64,000 bases of DNA from Bacteroidaceae bacterium (GTDB taxonomy: Bacteria > Bacteroidota > Bacteroidia > Bacteroidales > Bacteroidaceae): NCBI GenBank assembly GCA_017534535.1, contig JAFXVZ010000004.1, forward strand, positions 40,251 through 104,250. The letters are read 5' to 3'. The notes under the pieces are model-generated. The model made no database searches. It was not told the origin of the DNA and worked only from the letters and a program-made list of their open reading frames with translations. This document shows, one piece after another, positions 31,853 to 39,919 of the stretch. The stretch's first letter is position 1. Every line of letters starts with the position of its first letter. Position numbers and translations under genes: made by a program.

Positions 31853-32734
31853 ATGAAAAACATAACATTATTATTAGCCACATTATTCACACTGTGTTCA
31901 TGCACAGGTCAGAAGGAACAGGGAGAACCTAAGATTTCAGTGTTCGCCGTTCATATCAACACCATTGCCCAGCAAGAGAACATCTCATTCGTAGAAGCAG
32001 CTGTTAAGGTTAGGCAGATGGGCTATGCAGGAGCTGATGTATATCCTTATCAGGAGGATGTTATCGCAGTGCTCGACAGTCTGGGTTTTGGTCACTCTTG
32101 CGCTATAGTACATATCAATTACCTTGGTGATGAGCATGTTGAGGGCGTTGACGCCAACAGTCCACGAGGTTTCTTCCGAGGCGGATGGGGCGATCTGGAG
32201 AATGCTGCCATCAGTTTCACCAAGAGGCATAACTACCCTCACCTGATGCTGGTACCTAATGTATTGCCAGAGAATGCCACACCCGAAGATGCCGAGACGG
32301 TGCGACAGCGTGTGAGTAACTTTGCCAACAGATGTGTGGCTGAGGGGATAGACCTGGTGGTGGAAAGCTTTGACAATGAAGCTTCATTATGCTATGGCAC
32401 AGAACGACTGCAAGCTCTCCTGGACAGGTCGAAAAGCCTGGGTGTTGCCTTCGACATAGGTAACTTCACCTTCGCCAAGGAAGATCCCGTAGAGGCGTAT
32501 GAGACGCTGAAGGACAGGGTTCGCCATGTTCACGTCAAAGACCGTGCAAGTTTGGAAGACATGACGCCAGTGCCTGCAGGAACAGGCGTTTCAAAGATTT
32601 CAACTGTACTGAAGAAGATGGAAGAAAAGGGCTATGACGGATGGTACACCATTGAGGTGTTCGGCTCCAAGCAAATGCTCACTGATTTAGAGACGGCTTA
32701 TCGCAATACCTACTCTATCCTCAGGCCAGAGTGA
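31853..32734 (+). CDS. Lipoprotein sugar phosphate isomerase/epimerase-like TIM barrel
   Basis: 293 residues. Signal and lipobox (LFTLCSC, Cys near 17) are followed by an AP-endonuclease-2 type TIM barrel: EAAVKVRQMGYAGADVYPYQ, VESFDNEASLCYG, GVAFDIGNFTFA, VRHVHVKDRA and GWYTIEVFG. These supply the usual Glu, Asp, His and Glu metal ligands of xylose isomerase-like sugar epimerases. Export as a lipoprotein is common for such proteins in Bacteroidota carbohydrate use, but the substrate is not evident. It converges on cbiB with 7 bp between stop codons. Confidence 0.75.
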   Translation: MKNITLLLATLFTLCSCTGQKEQGEPKISVFAVHINTIAQQENISFVEAAVKVRQMGYAGADVYPYQEDVIAVLDSLGFGHSCAIVHINYLGDEHVEGVDANSPRGFFRGGWGDLENAAISFTKRHNYPHLMLVPNVLPENATPEDAETVRQRVSNFANRCVAEGIDLVVESFDNEASLCYGTERLQALLDRSKSLGVAFDIGNFTFAKEDPVEAYETLKDRVRHVHVKDRASLEDMTPVPAGTGVSKISTVLKKMEEKGYDGWYTIEVFGSKQMLTDLETAYRNTYSILRPE

Positions 32735-32741
32735 GAAAGAG

Positions 32742-33659
32742 TTACCACAAGAAGCTGAGGGCGAAGGTAATGGCTACCATCAGCACTTCGGAAAGTCGGT
32801 TGATTCTAACCGACTTTTTCATGTCTGCGGTGGTGAGGTCGCGATCATTGGTGCCGATATAGGGTTTGTCGAAGAGTTCGCCAAAGTAGATGTGAGGGCC
32901 ACCAAAGCGGCAATCGAGGATGGCAGCAAGGGCTGACTCAGGATAGCCGGAGTTGGGACTGGCATGGCAACGACCATATTTCCTGACGAATGACAAGTGC
33001 TTGAGATGACCTGAAGAGATGACCATCAAGAGGGCTGTGAGCCGAGCAGGGAGATAATTGGCTACATCGTCCATTTTTGCCGCAAAGCAACCGAAGTGTA
33101 GGTAACGCTCTGAGTGATAGCCTATCATGCTATCGAGGGTGTTGACCATCTTATATGCCATCATACCTGGGACACCCAATAGGAGGTACCAGAACAAGGG
33201 GGCAATGACACCATCGCTAAGGTTCTCTGCCAAGGTTTCCAGAGCTGCCTTGCGGACTTCCTGGGCAGTGAGTTGTGTGGTATCACGACCTACAATGCGA
33301 GCTACTTGTTTTCTGCCATCGTCTAATGAACGGTCGAGGGCGAGAAATACATCACGCACTTCTTTTATCAGTGTGGTGCCAGCTAAGCAGAAGAATATCA
33401 GGATGATTTGCAGGGCAGCATTGAGCCATGGGGATAGCATATCGGCAATTTGCAGGATGCCCCAGGTGGCGAAGAAAACCAGCAGCACAAGGCTTATGGC
33501 GAGGATGGCTCCTTTCAGCTTTCTATGCTGACCTTTGTTCAAAGCGTGTTCGCCCTGGGATATCAGTTTACCGAAGAAAACCACAGGATGTGGGAGCCAG
33601 GCTGGGTCACCCAACAGGCAATCCAATATATAACCTACTATGACTTGTATCGCTTTCAT
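32742..33659 (-). CDS. cbiB: Adenosylcobinamide-phosphate synthase
   Basis: About 305 residues, an integral membrane protein. Diagnostic segments are GYILDCLLGDPAWLPHPV, FGKLISQGE, ARIVGRDTTQLTAQEVRKAA, ETLAENLSDGVIAPLFWYLL, VNTLDSMIGY and PNSGYPESALAAILDCRFGG. It attaches (R)-1-amino-2-propanol O-phosphate to adenosylcobyric acid. The start at 33659 (MKAIQVIVGY) overlaps the stop of the decarboxylase gene as ATGA, showing coupling in cobQ-cobD-cbiB. Confidence 0.93.
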   Translation of the reverse strand: MKAIQVIVGYILDCLLGDPAWLPHPVVFFGKLISQGEHALNKGQHRKLKGAILAISLVLLVFFATWGILQIADMLSPWLNAALQIILIFFCLAGTTLIKEVRDVFLALDRSLDDGRKQVARIVGRDTTQLTAQEVRKAALETLAENLSDGVIAPLFWYLLLGVPGMMAYKMVNTLDSMIGYHSERYLHFGCFAAKMDDVANYLPARLTALLMVISSGHLKHLSFVRKYGRCHASPNSGYPESALAAILDCRFGGPHIYFGELFDKPYIGTNDRDLTTADMKKSVRINRLSEVLMVAITFALSFLW

Positions 33660-34687
33660 AGAATCATCCATTCTTCTATAGCCTTAACCAATTGGTCGTT
33701 CTCATCTGGATCTTGTGCCGCCACACGGAAGAAGCGGGAATCGAGAGCATCGAAGTTGGAGGCATCACGAATCAGGATGCCATGCTCTGCAGCCAACCAA
33801 TTCTTGAGGGCAGAGGCCTTGCCATATCGCAATTGCACCAGCATGAAATGAGTAGTGGTGTCCCAAACTTGGAGAGCCCCTATCCCATTCAAATTGTCAC
33901 GCAGGCGTTGAGCTTCACCTAAATAAGCATCTACAGGGGGGATGCCCTGGATGTCGTTAGCCAAGAGATAATGTCCAGCCTCTATCGCCAATGCATTGAC
34001 CGACCAAGGCATCTTGTGGGTACGCAATTGATGCATCAGGTGGGGTGCACCTGTGACATAACCCAATCGCAAACCTGGTACGCAATAACGCTTCGTGAGG
34101 CTATGGAGCAACAACAGATTGTCGAAGTTCAAGGCTTCTGAAGCCGAGAAAACGGGCTGCAATACGAAGTCTTCATAAGACTGATCTATCACGAACAACA
34201 CTTGAGGATTAGCTTTAACTAATTCTTCCAACAATCTTTTATCCAATAGATTGCCAGTTGGGTTGTTTGGGTTGCAAAGCCACAGCATACGAGCCTCATC
34301 GTCCAAGCGATAGTGCTCACGCTCGGAGGGTAACTGATTAAGTGCCTCCAGCTGACAACCATTCATCACACAGGCATCGGCATACTCACGAAATGTGGGT
34401 TGGAGCACCTGGGCATGCATGCCCTGATAGGCATGGGCAATGAGGTAGATGGCCTCTGTAGCGCCATTGGTGACCAGCACGTTCTCCTTGTCTATGTGAT
34501 GCAACTTCGCCAATGCAGACTCCAAGCTATAAGCCTCGGGCTCTGGATAGGAACCTATCACCTCCATACGCTCACTCAGGTAAACGTAGAGTCCGCTCAG
34601 GTCGGCATGGCTATAGATGTTTGAGCTGAAATTCAGCTTGATGCGATGCCCAAAGCGATAGCTGTCATCTCCGTGTCCTTCAATCAT
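33656..34687 (-). CDS. cobD: Threonine-phosphate decarboxylase-like aminotransferase
   Basis: 343 residues of the class I/II PLP aminotransferase fold. NFSSNIYSHADLSGLYVYL at the N-terminus, LVTNGATEAIYLIA, WLCNPNNPTGN, VIDQSYEDFV and SLTKRYCVPGLRLGY (PLP Lys in SLTK) are the marks of CobD/HisC relatives. Between cobQ and cbiB it would make aminopropanol phosphate from threonine phosphate for the nucleotide loop. HisC is the only serious alternative, and context argues for CobD. The start overlaps the cobQ stop by 4 bp. Confidence 0.88.
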   Translation of the reverse strand: MIEGHGDDSYRFGHRIKLNFSSNIYSHADLSGLYVYLSERMEVIGSYPEPEAYSLESALAKLHHIDKENVLVTNGATEAIYLIAHAYQGMHAQVLQPTFREYADACVMNGCQLEALNQLPSEREHYRLDDEARMLWLCNPNNPTGNLLDKRLLEELVKANPQVLFVIDQSYEDFVLQPVFSASEALNFDNLLLLHSLTKRYCVPGLRLGYVTGAPHLMHQLRTHKMPWSVNALAIEAGHYLLANDIQGIPPVDAYLGEAQRLRDNLNGIGALQVWDTTTHFMLVQLRYGKASALKNWLAAEHGILIRDASNFDALDSRFFRVAAQDPDENDQLVKAIEEWMIL

Positions 34688-36186
34688 GGCGTAGTAAGTA
34701 TTTGATATACCTTGTCCATATCAACATACTGGCGGATATGGGCAGCAAGCTTGTCGTATTGTTCTTCCTTGAACGATTGACCATTGACGATTGACGATTG
34801 ACAATTGACAATTTTATCTTTCCAAGGTTGCAAGAGGAAGTCGATAAAGGGAGGATTGTCGAGGATGCCATGGATGTAAGTACCCATGCACTTTGCATCG
34901 ACAAAATAACCATCAGGGTGACCATCGGTAAAGATATTGAGGGGTGACAAGGGGGCATCCTGCACAGGCTTTGTCTCGCCCATGTGGATTTCATAACCCT
35001 GCATCAAACCAGCATCTTCAGAGGAAACAGCCAAGTGGAAATGATCTTGACGTGTAACCTTTTCGCCTGTCATCGAGGTGCTTATAGGCAACAAGCCCAA
35101 GCCAGGAAGGCGTTCGATGGTGCCCTCTACATGGTCAGGGTCGAGCACCTCTACACCCATCATCTGATAGCCACCACAGATCCCCAGTATGGTAGCACCC
35201 TCACGATGCGCACGGATAATGGCCTGAGCTACCCCATTGCGACGCAATTCGTAGAGGTCGTCGATGGTACTCTTGCTACCAGGCAAGATAATGATATCAG
35301 CCTTCTGGATATCTTCAGTATTATTCGTATAAAATAGGTGTACACGTGGGTCGCGCTCTAAGACATTGAAATCGGTGAAGTTACTCAGATGACGAAGCAA
35401 TACCACCGCCACGTTCACCTTGCCCTGCTCAGCTTGCATCGACTTGGTAGCCAATGCTACACTATCCTCCTCGTCGATGTAGATATCTTTATAATAAGGT
35501 ACCACACCCAAGACAGGCACTTGGCAAAGGTCTTCCAGCATCTTGACACCACTCTCGAAGAGACGTAAATCGCCACGGAACTTGTTGATGATGATGCCCT
35601 TGATGAGTTTGCGCTCTTCAGGACGCAGTAAGGCGATGGAGCCATAGACGCTGGCAAACACCCCACCCCTGTCGATGTCACCTACTAAAATCACATCGGC
35701 ACCAGCATGCATCGCCATAGGGAGATTCACTAAGTCAGAGTCACGCAGGTTGATCTCGGAGATGCTCCCAGCTCCCTCCAATACGATGGGGTTATATCGT
35801 GATGCCAATCGGTCATAAGCCTCGCATACGGCTTGCCGGAGTTCCTCACGCCCTTCCTTGCGGAAATAGTCGTAGGCATGACGGTTGCCAATGGGTTTGC
35901 CATTAAGCACCACCTGAGACGTATGGTCACTTTGGGGTTTCAGGAGCAAGGGGTTCATATCCGTATGACAAGGGATGCCTGCAGCTTCGGCCTGTACGGC
36001 TTGCGCCCTGCCAATCTCAAAGCCATCGGGAGTGGCAAACGAGTTAAGTGCCATATTCTGAGCCTTGAAGGGGGCAGGTTGGTAGCCGTCTTGCTTGAAG
36101 ATACGACAGAAGCCAGCGGCGATGATGCTCTTGCCTACATCGCTGCCTGTTCCTGCAAACATTATGGGATGTAATAGCCGTTTCAT
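34684..36186 (-). CDS. cobQ: Cobyric acid synthase
   Basis: About 500 residues. N-terminal P-loop/BioD-like domain (MFAGTGSDVGKSIIAAGFCR, KAQNMALNS, MNPLLLKP, GDIDRGGVFASVYG) and a C-terminal glutaminase domain (LGICGGYQMMG with the Cys, then GTYIHGILDN with His). It amidates four side chains of adenosylcobyrinic diamide. The start at 36186 gives the family N-terminus and lies 6 bp past a -7 element, so the mRNA is probably leaderless. Near the C-terminus (34775-34813) a TCAATnG array in frame adds IVNCQSSIVNGQS just before the conserved FKEEQYDKLAAH. Confidence 0.95.
   Translation of the reverse strand: MKRLLHPIMFAGTGSDVGKSIIAAGFCRIFKQDGYQPAPFKAQNMALNSFATPDGFEIGRAQAVQAEAAGIPCHTDMNPLLLKPQSDHTSQVVLNGKPIGNRHAYDYFRKEGREELRQAVCEAYDRLASRYNPIVLEGAGSISEINLRDSDLVNLPMAMHAGADVILVGDIDRGGVFASVYGSIALLRPEERKLIKGIIINKFRGDLRLFESGVKMLEDLCQVPVLGVVPYYKDIYIDEEDSVALATKSMQAEQGKVNVAVVLLRHLSNFTDFNVLERDPRVHLFYTNNTEDIQKADIIILPGSKSTIDDLYELRRNGVAQAIIRAHREGATILGICGGYQMMGVEVLDPDHVEGTIERLPGLGLLPISTSMTGEKVTRQDHFHLAVSSEDAGLMQGYEIHMGETKPVQDAPLSPLNIFTDGHPDGYFVDAKCMGTYIHGILDNPPFIDFLLQPWKDKIVNCQSSIVNGQSFKEEQYDKLAAHIRQYVDMDKVYQILTTP
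34775..34813. repeat. TCAATnG array inside cobQ
   Basis: Five tandem 7-8 bp units, read on the coding strand as GTCAATT, GTCAATC, GTCAATC, GTCAATG and GTCAATC-like, translated in frame without interrupting cobQ. Confidence 0.8.
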
Positions 36187-36191
36187 GGCGG

Positions 36192-36223
36192 CAAAGATAG
36201 TATATGGATAGAAAATACGCAAA
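36192..36223 (-). promoter_or_regulatory. cobQ operon promoter
   Basis: On the minus strand TTTG (36223-36220), 20 bp, TATCTTTG (36199-36192). The ATG at 36186 is only 6 bp past the -7 element, where transcription should start. Confidence 0.8.
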
Positions 36224-36238
36224 TTTTTTTAACAATCG

Positions 36239-36269
36239 TTTGTCGATTCAATCAAAATAACTACCTTTG
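36239..36269 (+). promoter_or_regulatory. Promoter of the cobalamin riboswitch transcript
   Basis: TTTG (36239-36242), 19 bp, TACCTTTG (36262-36269), exactly on consensus. It is divergent from the cobQ promoter 15 bp away. Confidence 0.85.
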
Positions 36270-36283
36270 CAATCGGAATTGGC

Positions 36284-36445
36284 AACCAGTCGTTATCATG
36301 CGTCTGGTGCAAGGGAATCAGGTGAAAGACCTGAGCTGTTCCTGCAGCTGTAACCCTCAGAATGAGGTCTGCATCTACAAGTGCCACTGTTGCCCTGTGC
36401 AATGGGAAGGCCCTGCAGACCGAGGGAAGCCAGAATACCTACCTT
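36284..36445 (+). promoter_or_regulatory. Cobalamin riboswitch
   Basis: The conserved core is visible: GGTGCAAGGGAA, then CAGGTGAAAGACCTGAGCTG, then CCTGCAGCTGTAACCC, and the B12 box AAGCCAGAATACCTACC (36427-36443; consensus AGTCAGGATACCTGCC). It binds a cobalamin and shuts off the downstream receptor, chelatase and probably corrin synthesis genes. The 70-bp leader after the B12 box holds no strong hairpin plus T-tract apart from GGTTTTTTT at 36495, so control may be at translation. Confidence 0.9.
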
Positions 36446-36514
36446 TTCCAAACAAAAATAGACAAAGCTTCCCAGGAAAGGGGCGATGAATGTCGGTTTT
36501 TTTAAACTAATTGT

Positions 36515-38656
36515 ATGAGATTCAGACATTTCATAATTACGGCTGGTTTATGCCTGCTCTCTTCGCATCTATATGCCCAGAGTATCCTCGAAAACAAAAG
36601 CGAGGCTGATCTGTCATTGATGTTGGAGGAAGTGGTAGTGACAGGTACTGGCACAGAGCATCTTTTGAAGGATGTGCCTGTACAGACCGAGGTCATCAAC
36701 CACAAGATGTTGGAGAGCTATGGTGGCAAGAGTTTGCAGGACATGCTCTTGATGCTGACTTCATCCCTAGACTTCAACCAAGATGACATGGGTAGCCAGA
36801 TGCAGATGAACGGATTGGGTAATAGTTATATCCTGATTTTGATTGATGGCAAGCGCATCCATGGTGATGTGGGTGGACAGAACGATTTAGGCTTGATCGA
36901 CCCCAATAACATTGAGAAGATTGAGATTGTGAAGGGTGCATCGAGTGCCCTCTATGGCAGCGATGCCATTGCAGGCGTGATTAATGTCATCACCAAGAAA
37001 CACAACGAAGGTTTGTTGTTGGAAAACACCACACGTGTGGGCTCGTATGGTGATGTACGTCAGCACAATGGCATTGGCTTCCGCATCGGACGTTTCCAGA
37101 GCTATACCAACCTGCAGATGCAACATACAGACGGTTGGCAGAATACAGCTACTGAATATACTACTGGTACTGAAAAACCTGTAACCGACAGTCGAAACAA
37201 GACGGTGAACCGCTATACCAACGCACAGGTGGCACAGAAGTTTACCTATGACATTGGCGACAAGTTGCAACTCTATGCCGAGGGTAGTGCCTACTGGAAG
37301 CACATCTATCGCCCTACCAATGGCAGGCATCCACATTATGATGTAAAGACCTACGACTTGGAGTATCACAATGCTTCTTTGGCAGGTGGTGCCAAGTTCC
37401 AGTTGAATGCCACCGACCAGATTACCCTGGATGTGGATTGGAACCGTCATGCCTATTATTATCATTTTACCGATACCACTTTGGTGGATGGCTACCTGTT
37501 TGGCAAGTTCACCCATTATTATCCCAAATTCCCTGAGGAGCACGATTTGCAGAGCGACCAGCAACGCACGATGGTGAACCTGAAAGGTGTGTTTGAGTTG
37601 CCGTATGAGAACCGACTGAGTGCAGGTTTTGAATGGCGATACGACTGGCTCAATGCCCCCATGCGTGTGATAGATGAAAAGGTAAGCGACTGGACTGGCG
37701 CTATCTACGTGCAGGATGAGTTCAACTTGCTCAATTGGTTGAACATCACGGCTGGCTTGCGATTGAACAAGAATCAGAACTTCGGCATGAAGCTCACACC
37801 CAAGATTTCTGCCATGCTGAGCAAGGGCAATTTCCGTTTGAGAGCCACTTGGAGTGAAGGCTTCAAATCCCCTACCCCTAAAGAACTTTACTACCGATAT
37901 ATTAAGGAGATGAACGGCTCCTATCTCTACTTGGGTAATACAGAGCTGAAGCCTCAAACATCCGACTATTTCTCGCTGGGTGCCGAGTATTCGTGGAAAG
38001 GCTTCTACTTCAATGTGACTGGTTACTACAACACGTTGTACAATATGATAAACCAAGTGACCATTCCGAATTACAACGCTCCAGCAGAGTATCAAGTGGC
38101 ATACGAGTTGAAGAAGACGCGGCAGTATCAGAATATGGAGGATGCCAAGACCTATGGCGTGGATGTAACGCTTCGCTATGCCCACAAGGACTGGGGTGCC
38201 GGCATAGGCTACAGCTACTTGGACAATGAGGCACATGTTTATGATACCAACAAAGACATATTGCGCAAGGTGACCATTGACGGTACGGCTCATCACAAAG
38301 CCAATGCGTATGTAACGTGGAAACACAAGTTCAGTGATGCCTACAATTTTGGCATAGGTGTATATGGACGCATGAGTACCAAGCGTTATTACCAAATGGA
38401 TGGCGATGGAAAGGGCTATCAGATTTGGCGCATGAACACTACTCATGATTTCGGCAAGAGCAAGACGATGACTTATCGCTTAGAGGCGGGTGTGGATAAC
38501 ATCTTCAATTATAAAGACACCACACCTCATGGAAGGCACTTGGGTACCACTACACCAGGAACGACTATTTATGCCTCGCTCACTATCAAGTTTAGCAAAG
38601 GAAAGAAAACAAATAATAAGTTTAACTCTAATTTTAATAACAATGAAGACGATTAA
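36515..38656 (+). CDS. TonB-dependent receptor, BtuB-like, first
   Basis: 713 residues. Signal peptide (ending near LYAQ), plug domain (EEVVVTGTGTEHLLKDVP, IEIVKGASSALYGSDAIAG) and barrel ending INF-strand-like ASLTIKFS with a Lys/Asn tail. The extracellular region has GFKSPTPKELYYRY and GNTELKPQTS, the same places as the heme-receptor boxes but altered. It is directly behind a cobalamin riboswitch, so corrinoid uptake is the likeliest role; cobalt, siroheme-type tetrapyrroles or heme are alternatives given the chelatase encoded next, whose ATG lies 14 bp before this stop codon. Confidence 0.85.
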   Translation: MRFRHFIITAGLCLLSSHLYAQSILENKSEADLSLMLEEVVVTGTGTEHLLKDVPVQTEVINHKMLESYGGKSLQDMLLMLTSSLDFNQDDMGSQMQMNGLGNSYILILIDGKRIHGDVGGQNDLGLIDPNNIEKIEIVKGASSALYGSDAIAGVINVITKKHNEGLLLENTTRVGSYGDVRQHNGIGFRIGRFQSYTNLQMQHTDGWQNTATEYTTGTEKPVTDSRNKTVNRYTNAQVAQKFTYDIGDKLQLYAEGSAYWKHIYRPTNGRHPHYDVKTYDLEYHNASLAGGAKFQLNATDQITLDVDWNRHAYYYHFTDTTLVDGYLFGKFTHYYPKFPEEHDLQSDQQRTMVNLKGVFELPYENRLSAGFEWRYDWLNAPMRVIDEKVSDWTGAIYVQDEFNLLNWLNITAGLRLNKNQNFGMKLTPKISAMLSKGNFRLRATWSEGFKSPTPKELYYRYIKEMNGSYLYLGNTELKPQTSDYFSLGAEYSWKGFYFNVTGYYNTLYNMINQVTIPNYNAPAEYQVAYELKKTRQYQNMEDAKTYGVDVTLRYAHKDWGAGIGYSYLDNEAHVYDTNKDILRKVTIDGTAHHKANAYVTWKHKFSDAYNFGIGVYGRMSTKRYYQMDGDGKGYQIWRMNTTHDFGKSKTMTYRLEAGVDNIFNYKDTTPHGRHLGTTTPGTTIYASLTIKFSKGKKTNNKFNSNFNNNEDD

Positions 38657-39866
38657 GTATTTTGCAATGGCGATGTTCGCCATGGTGATTGCAGGTGGTT
38701 TTACCTCTTGCAAGGATGATGATCCAAAGGAAATCATCAAGGAAGTGATCAAGGAAGTTCCTGTCGAGAAGGAAGTGATCAAGGAAGTTGAGAAAGAAGT
38801 GATTAAGGAAGTGGAAGTGGACAATGCCTACAGCCGCTATCTGAAGGCTATCGTTGAGAATGTTAAGGCTCAGAAGAAGAATGACAAGGCTATCCTGCTG
38901 GTGGCTTTTGGCTCAACTTGGGAGCAGGCATTCGATGCCTTCGATGAAACCATCGCAGCTTACAAGGCAGAATTTCCTGAATATGATGTATTCTTGAGCT
39001 ACTCATCTGCTATCTGTATCAACCGTGCAGCTGCTGGTGAGAACACCGATCCTCGCAACTACTACGCTCCTTCTTTCTGGCTTTCAGCTTTCGCAGACAA
39101 GGACATTCAGTATAAGGAGATTGTTATTCAGTCATTGCAGGTAATCCCAGGTGAGGAATACACCCGTGTAATTAATTATATTAAGGACTTCGCCAACAAT
39201 GCTAACGGCGACCTCGATGACAGTTATCTGGCAAGTGTAGAGCTGAAACTGGGTGTGCCATTGCTGCAGGATAAGGAAACAGATGTGCCTGCTGTTGCTA
39301 CTGAGTTGAATAAGCTTTATGCAGACAAGGCCGCTAAGGATGTGGTTGCATTTATGGGGCATGGTAACCCAGACTCATACGACACATACAAAGCTAATGT
39401 TCGATATACCGAGTTAGAGCAGGCTTTGCAAGCCATCAATCCTAACTATTTCGTAGGTACAGTGGATATGATGGAGAACTTTAAGACTCAGGTATATGAC
39501 CGTATGGTGAAGGCTGGCTTGAACGGTAAAGGCATGAAAGTGTATCTGCACCCATTGATGTCTATCAACGGTGACCATGGACATAACGATATGGGTGGCG
39601 ATGATTTGCCAGAAGATGTTGATCCAGACAAATACACGTTTGCTGAACTTCAGGCCATGGCCAACGAGGAAGGTGAAGTGGAAGACACCAGCTGGAAGAT
39701 GTACTTCGGTGCTGAGGGTTCTGGCTTCACTTGCAACGATGAAACCGTGATTCCTCTGGGTCTGCTCGAGTTGCCAACTATCCGTCAGATTTGGATGAAC
39801 CACACCATCGATGCTATCGATGGTGAGGCACTGGATTTCTATCACTCTATGTATCCAGAAGAATAA
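38643..39866 (+). CDS. Exported lipoprotein CbiK-type chelatase
   Basis: 407 residues. A signal ending in the lipobox GGFTSC is followed by about 28 residues of a KEVIKEV-type repeat (a charged, probably helical spacer) and then a CbiK-like class II chelatase fold: KAILLVAFGSTWEQAFDAFD, EIVIQSLQVIPGEEY, VVAFMGHGNPDS with the first active His, and MSINGDHGHNDMGG with the second. Classical CbiK inserts cobalt into sirohydrochlorin in the cytoplasm; here the enzyme is outside the inner membrane. After the second His it has a ~65-residue insertion absent from its neighbour at 42017. The start at 38643 overlaps the receptor gene. Confidence 0.8.
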   Translation: MKTIKYFAMAMFAMVIAGGFTSCKDDDPKEIIKEVIKEVPVEKEVIKEVEKEVIKEVEVDNAYSRYLKAIVENVKAQKKNDKAILLVAFGSTWEQAFDAFDETIAAYKAEFPEYDVFLSYSSAICINRAAAGENTDPRNYYAPSFWLSAFADKDIQYKEIVIQSLQVIPGEEYTRVINYIKDFANNANGDLDDSYLASVELKLGVPLLQDKETDVPAVATELNKLYADKAAKDVVAFMGHGNPDSYDTYKANVRYTELEQALQAINPNYFVGTVDMMENFKTQVYDRMVKAGLNGKGMKVYLHPLMSINGDHGHNDMGGDDLPEDVDPDKYTFAELQAMANEEGEVEDTSWKMYFGAEGSGFTCNDETVIPLGLLELPTIRQIWMNHTIDAIDGEALDFYHSMYPEE

Positions 39867-39919
39867 AACAGTTTTTAAGATAAGAATAGTTATTTGATTA
39901 AAGTTAGTTGCTTGGATAG

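Noticed and set aside
36887-38446. A 519-codon open frame on the minus strand
   Set aside because: It lies wholly antisense to the first BtuB-like receptor, has no start context or family features, and reflects codon use of the real gene.
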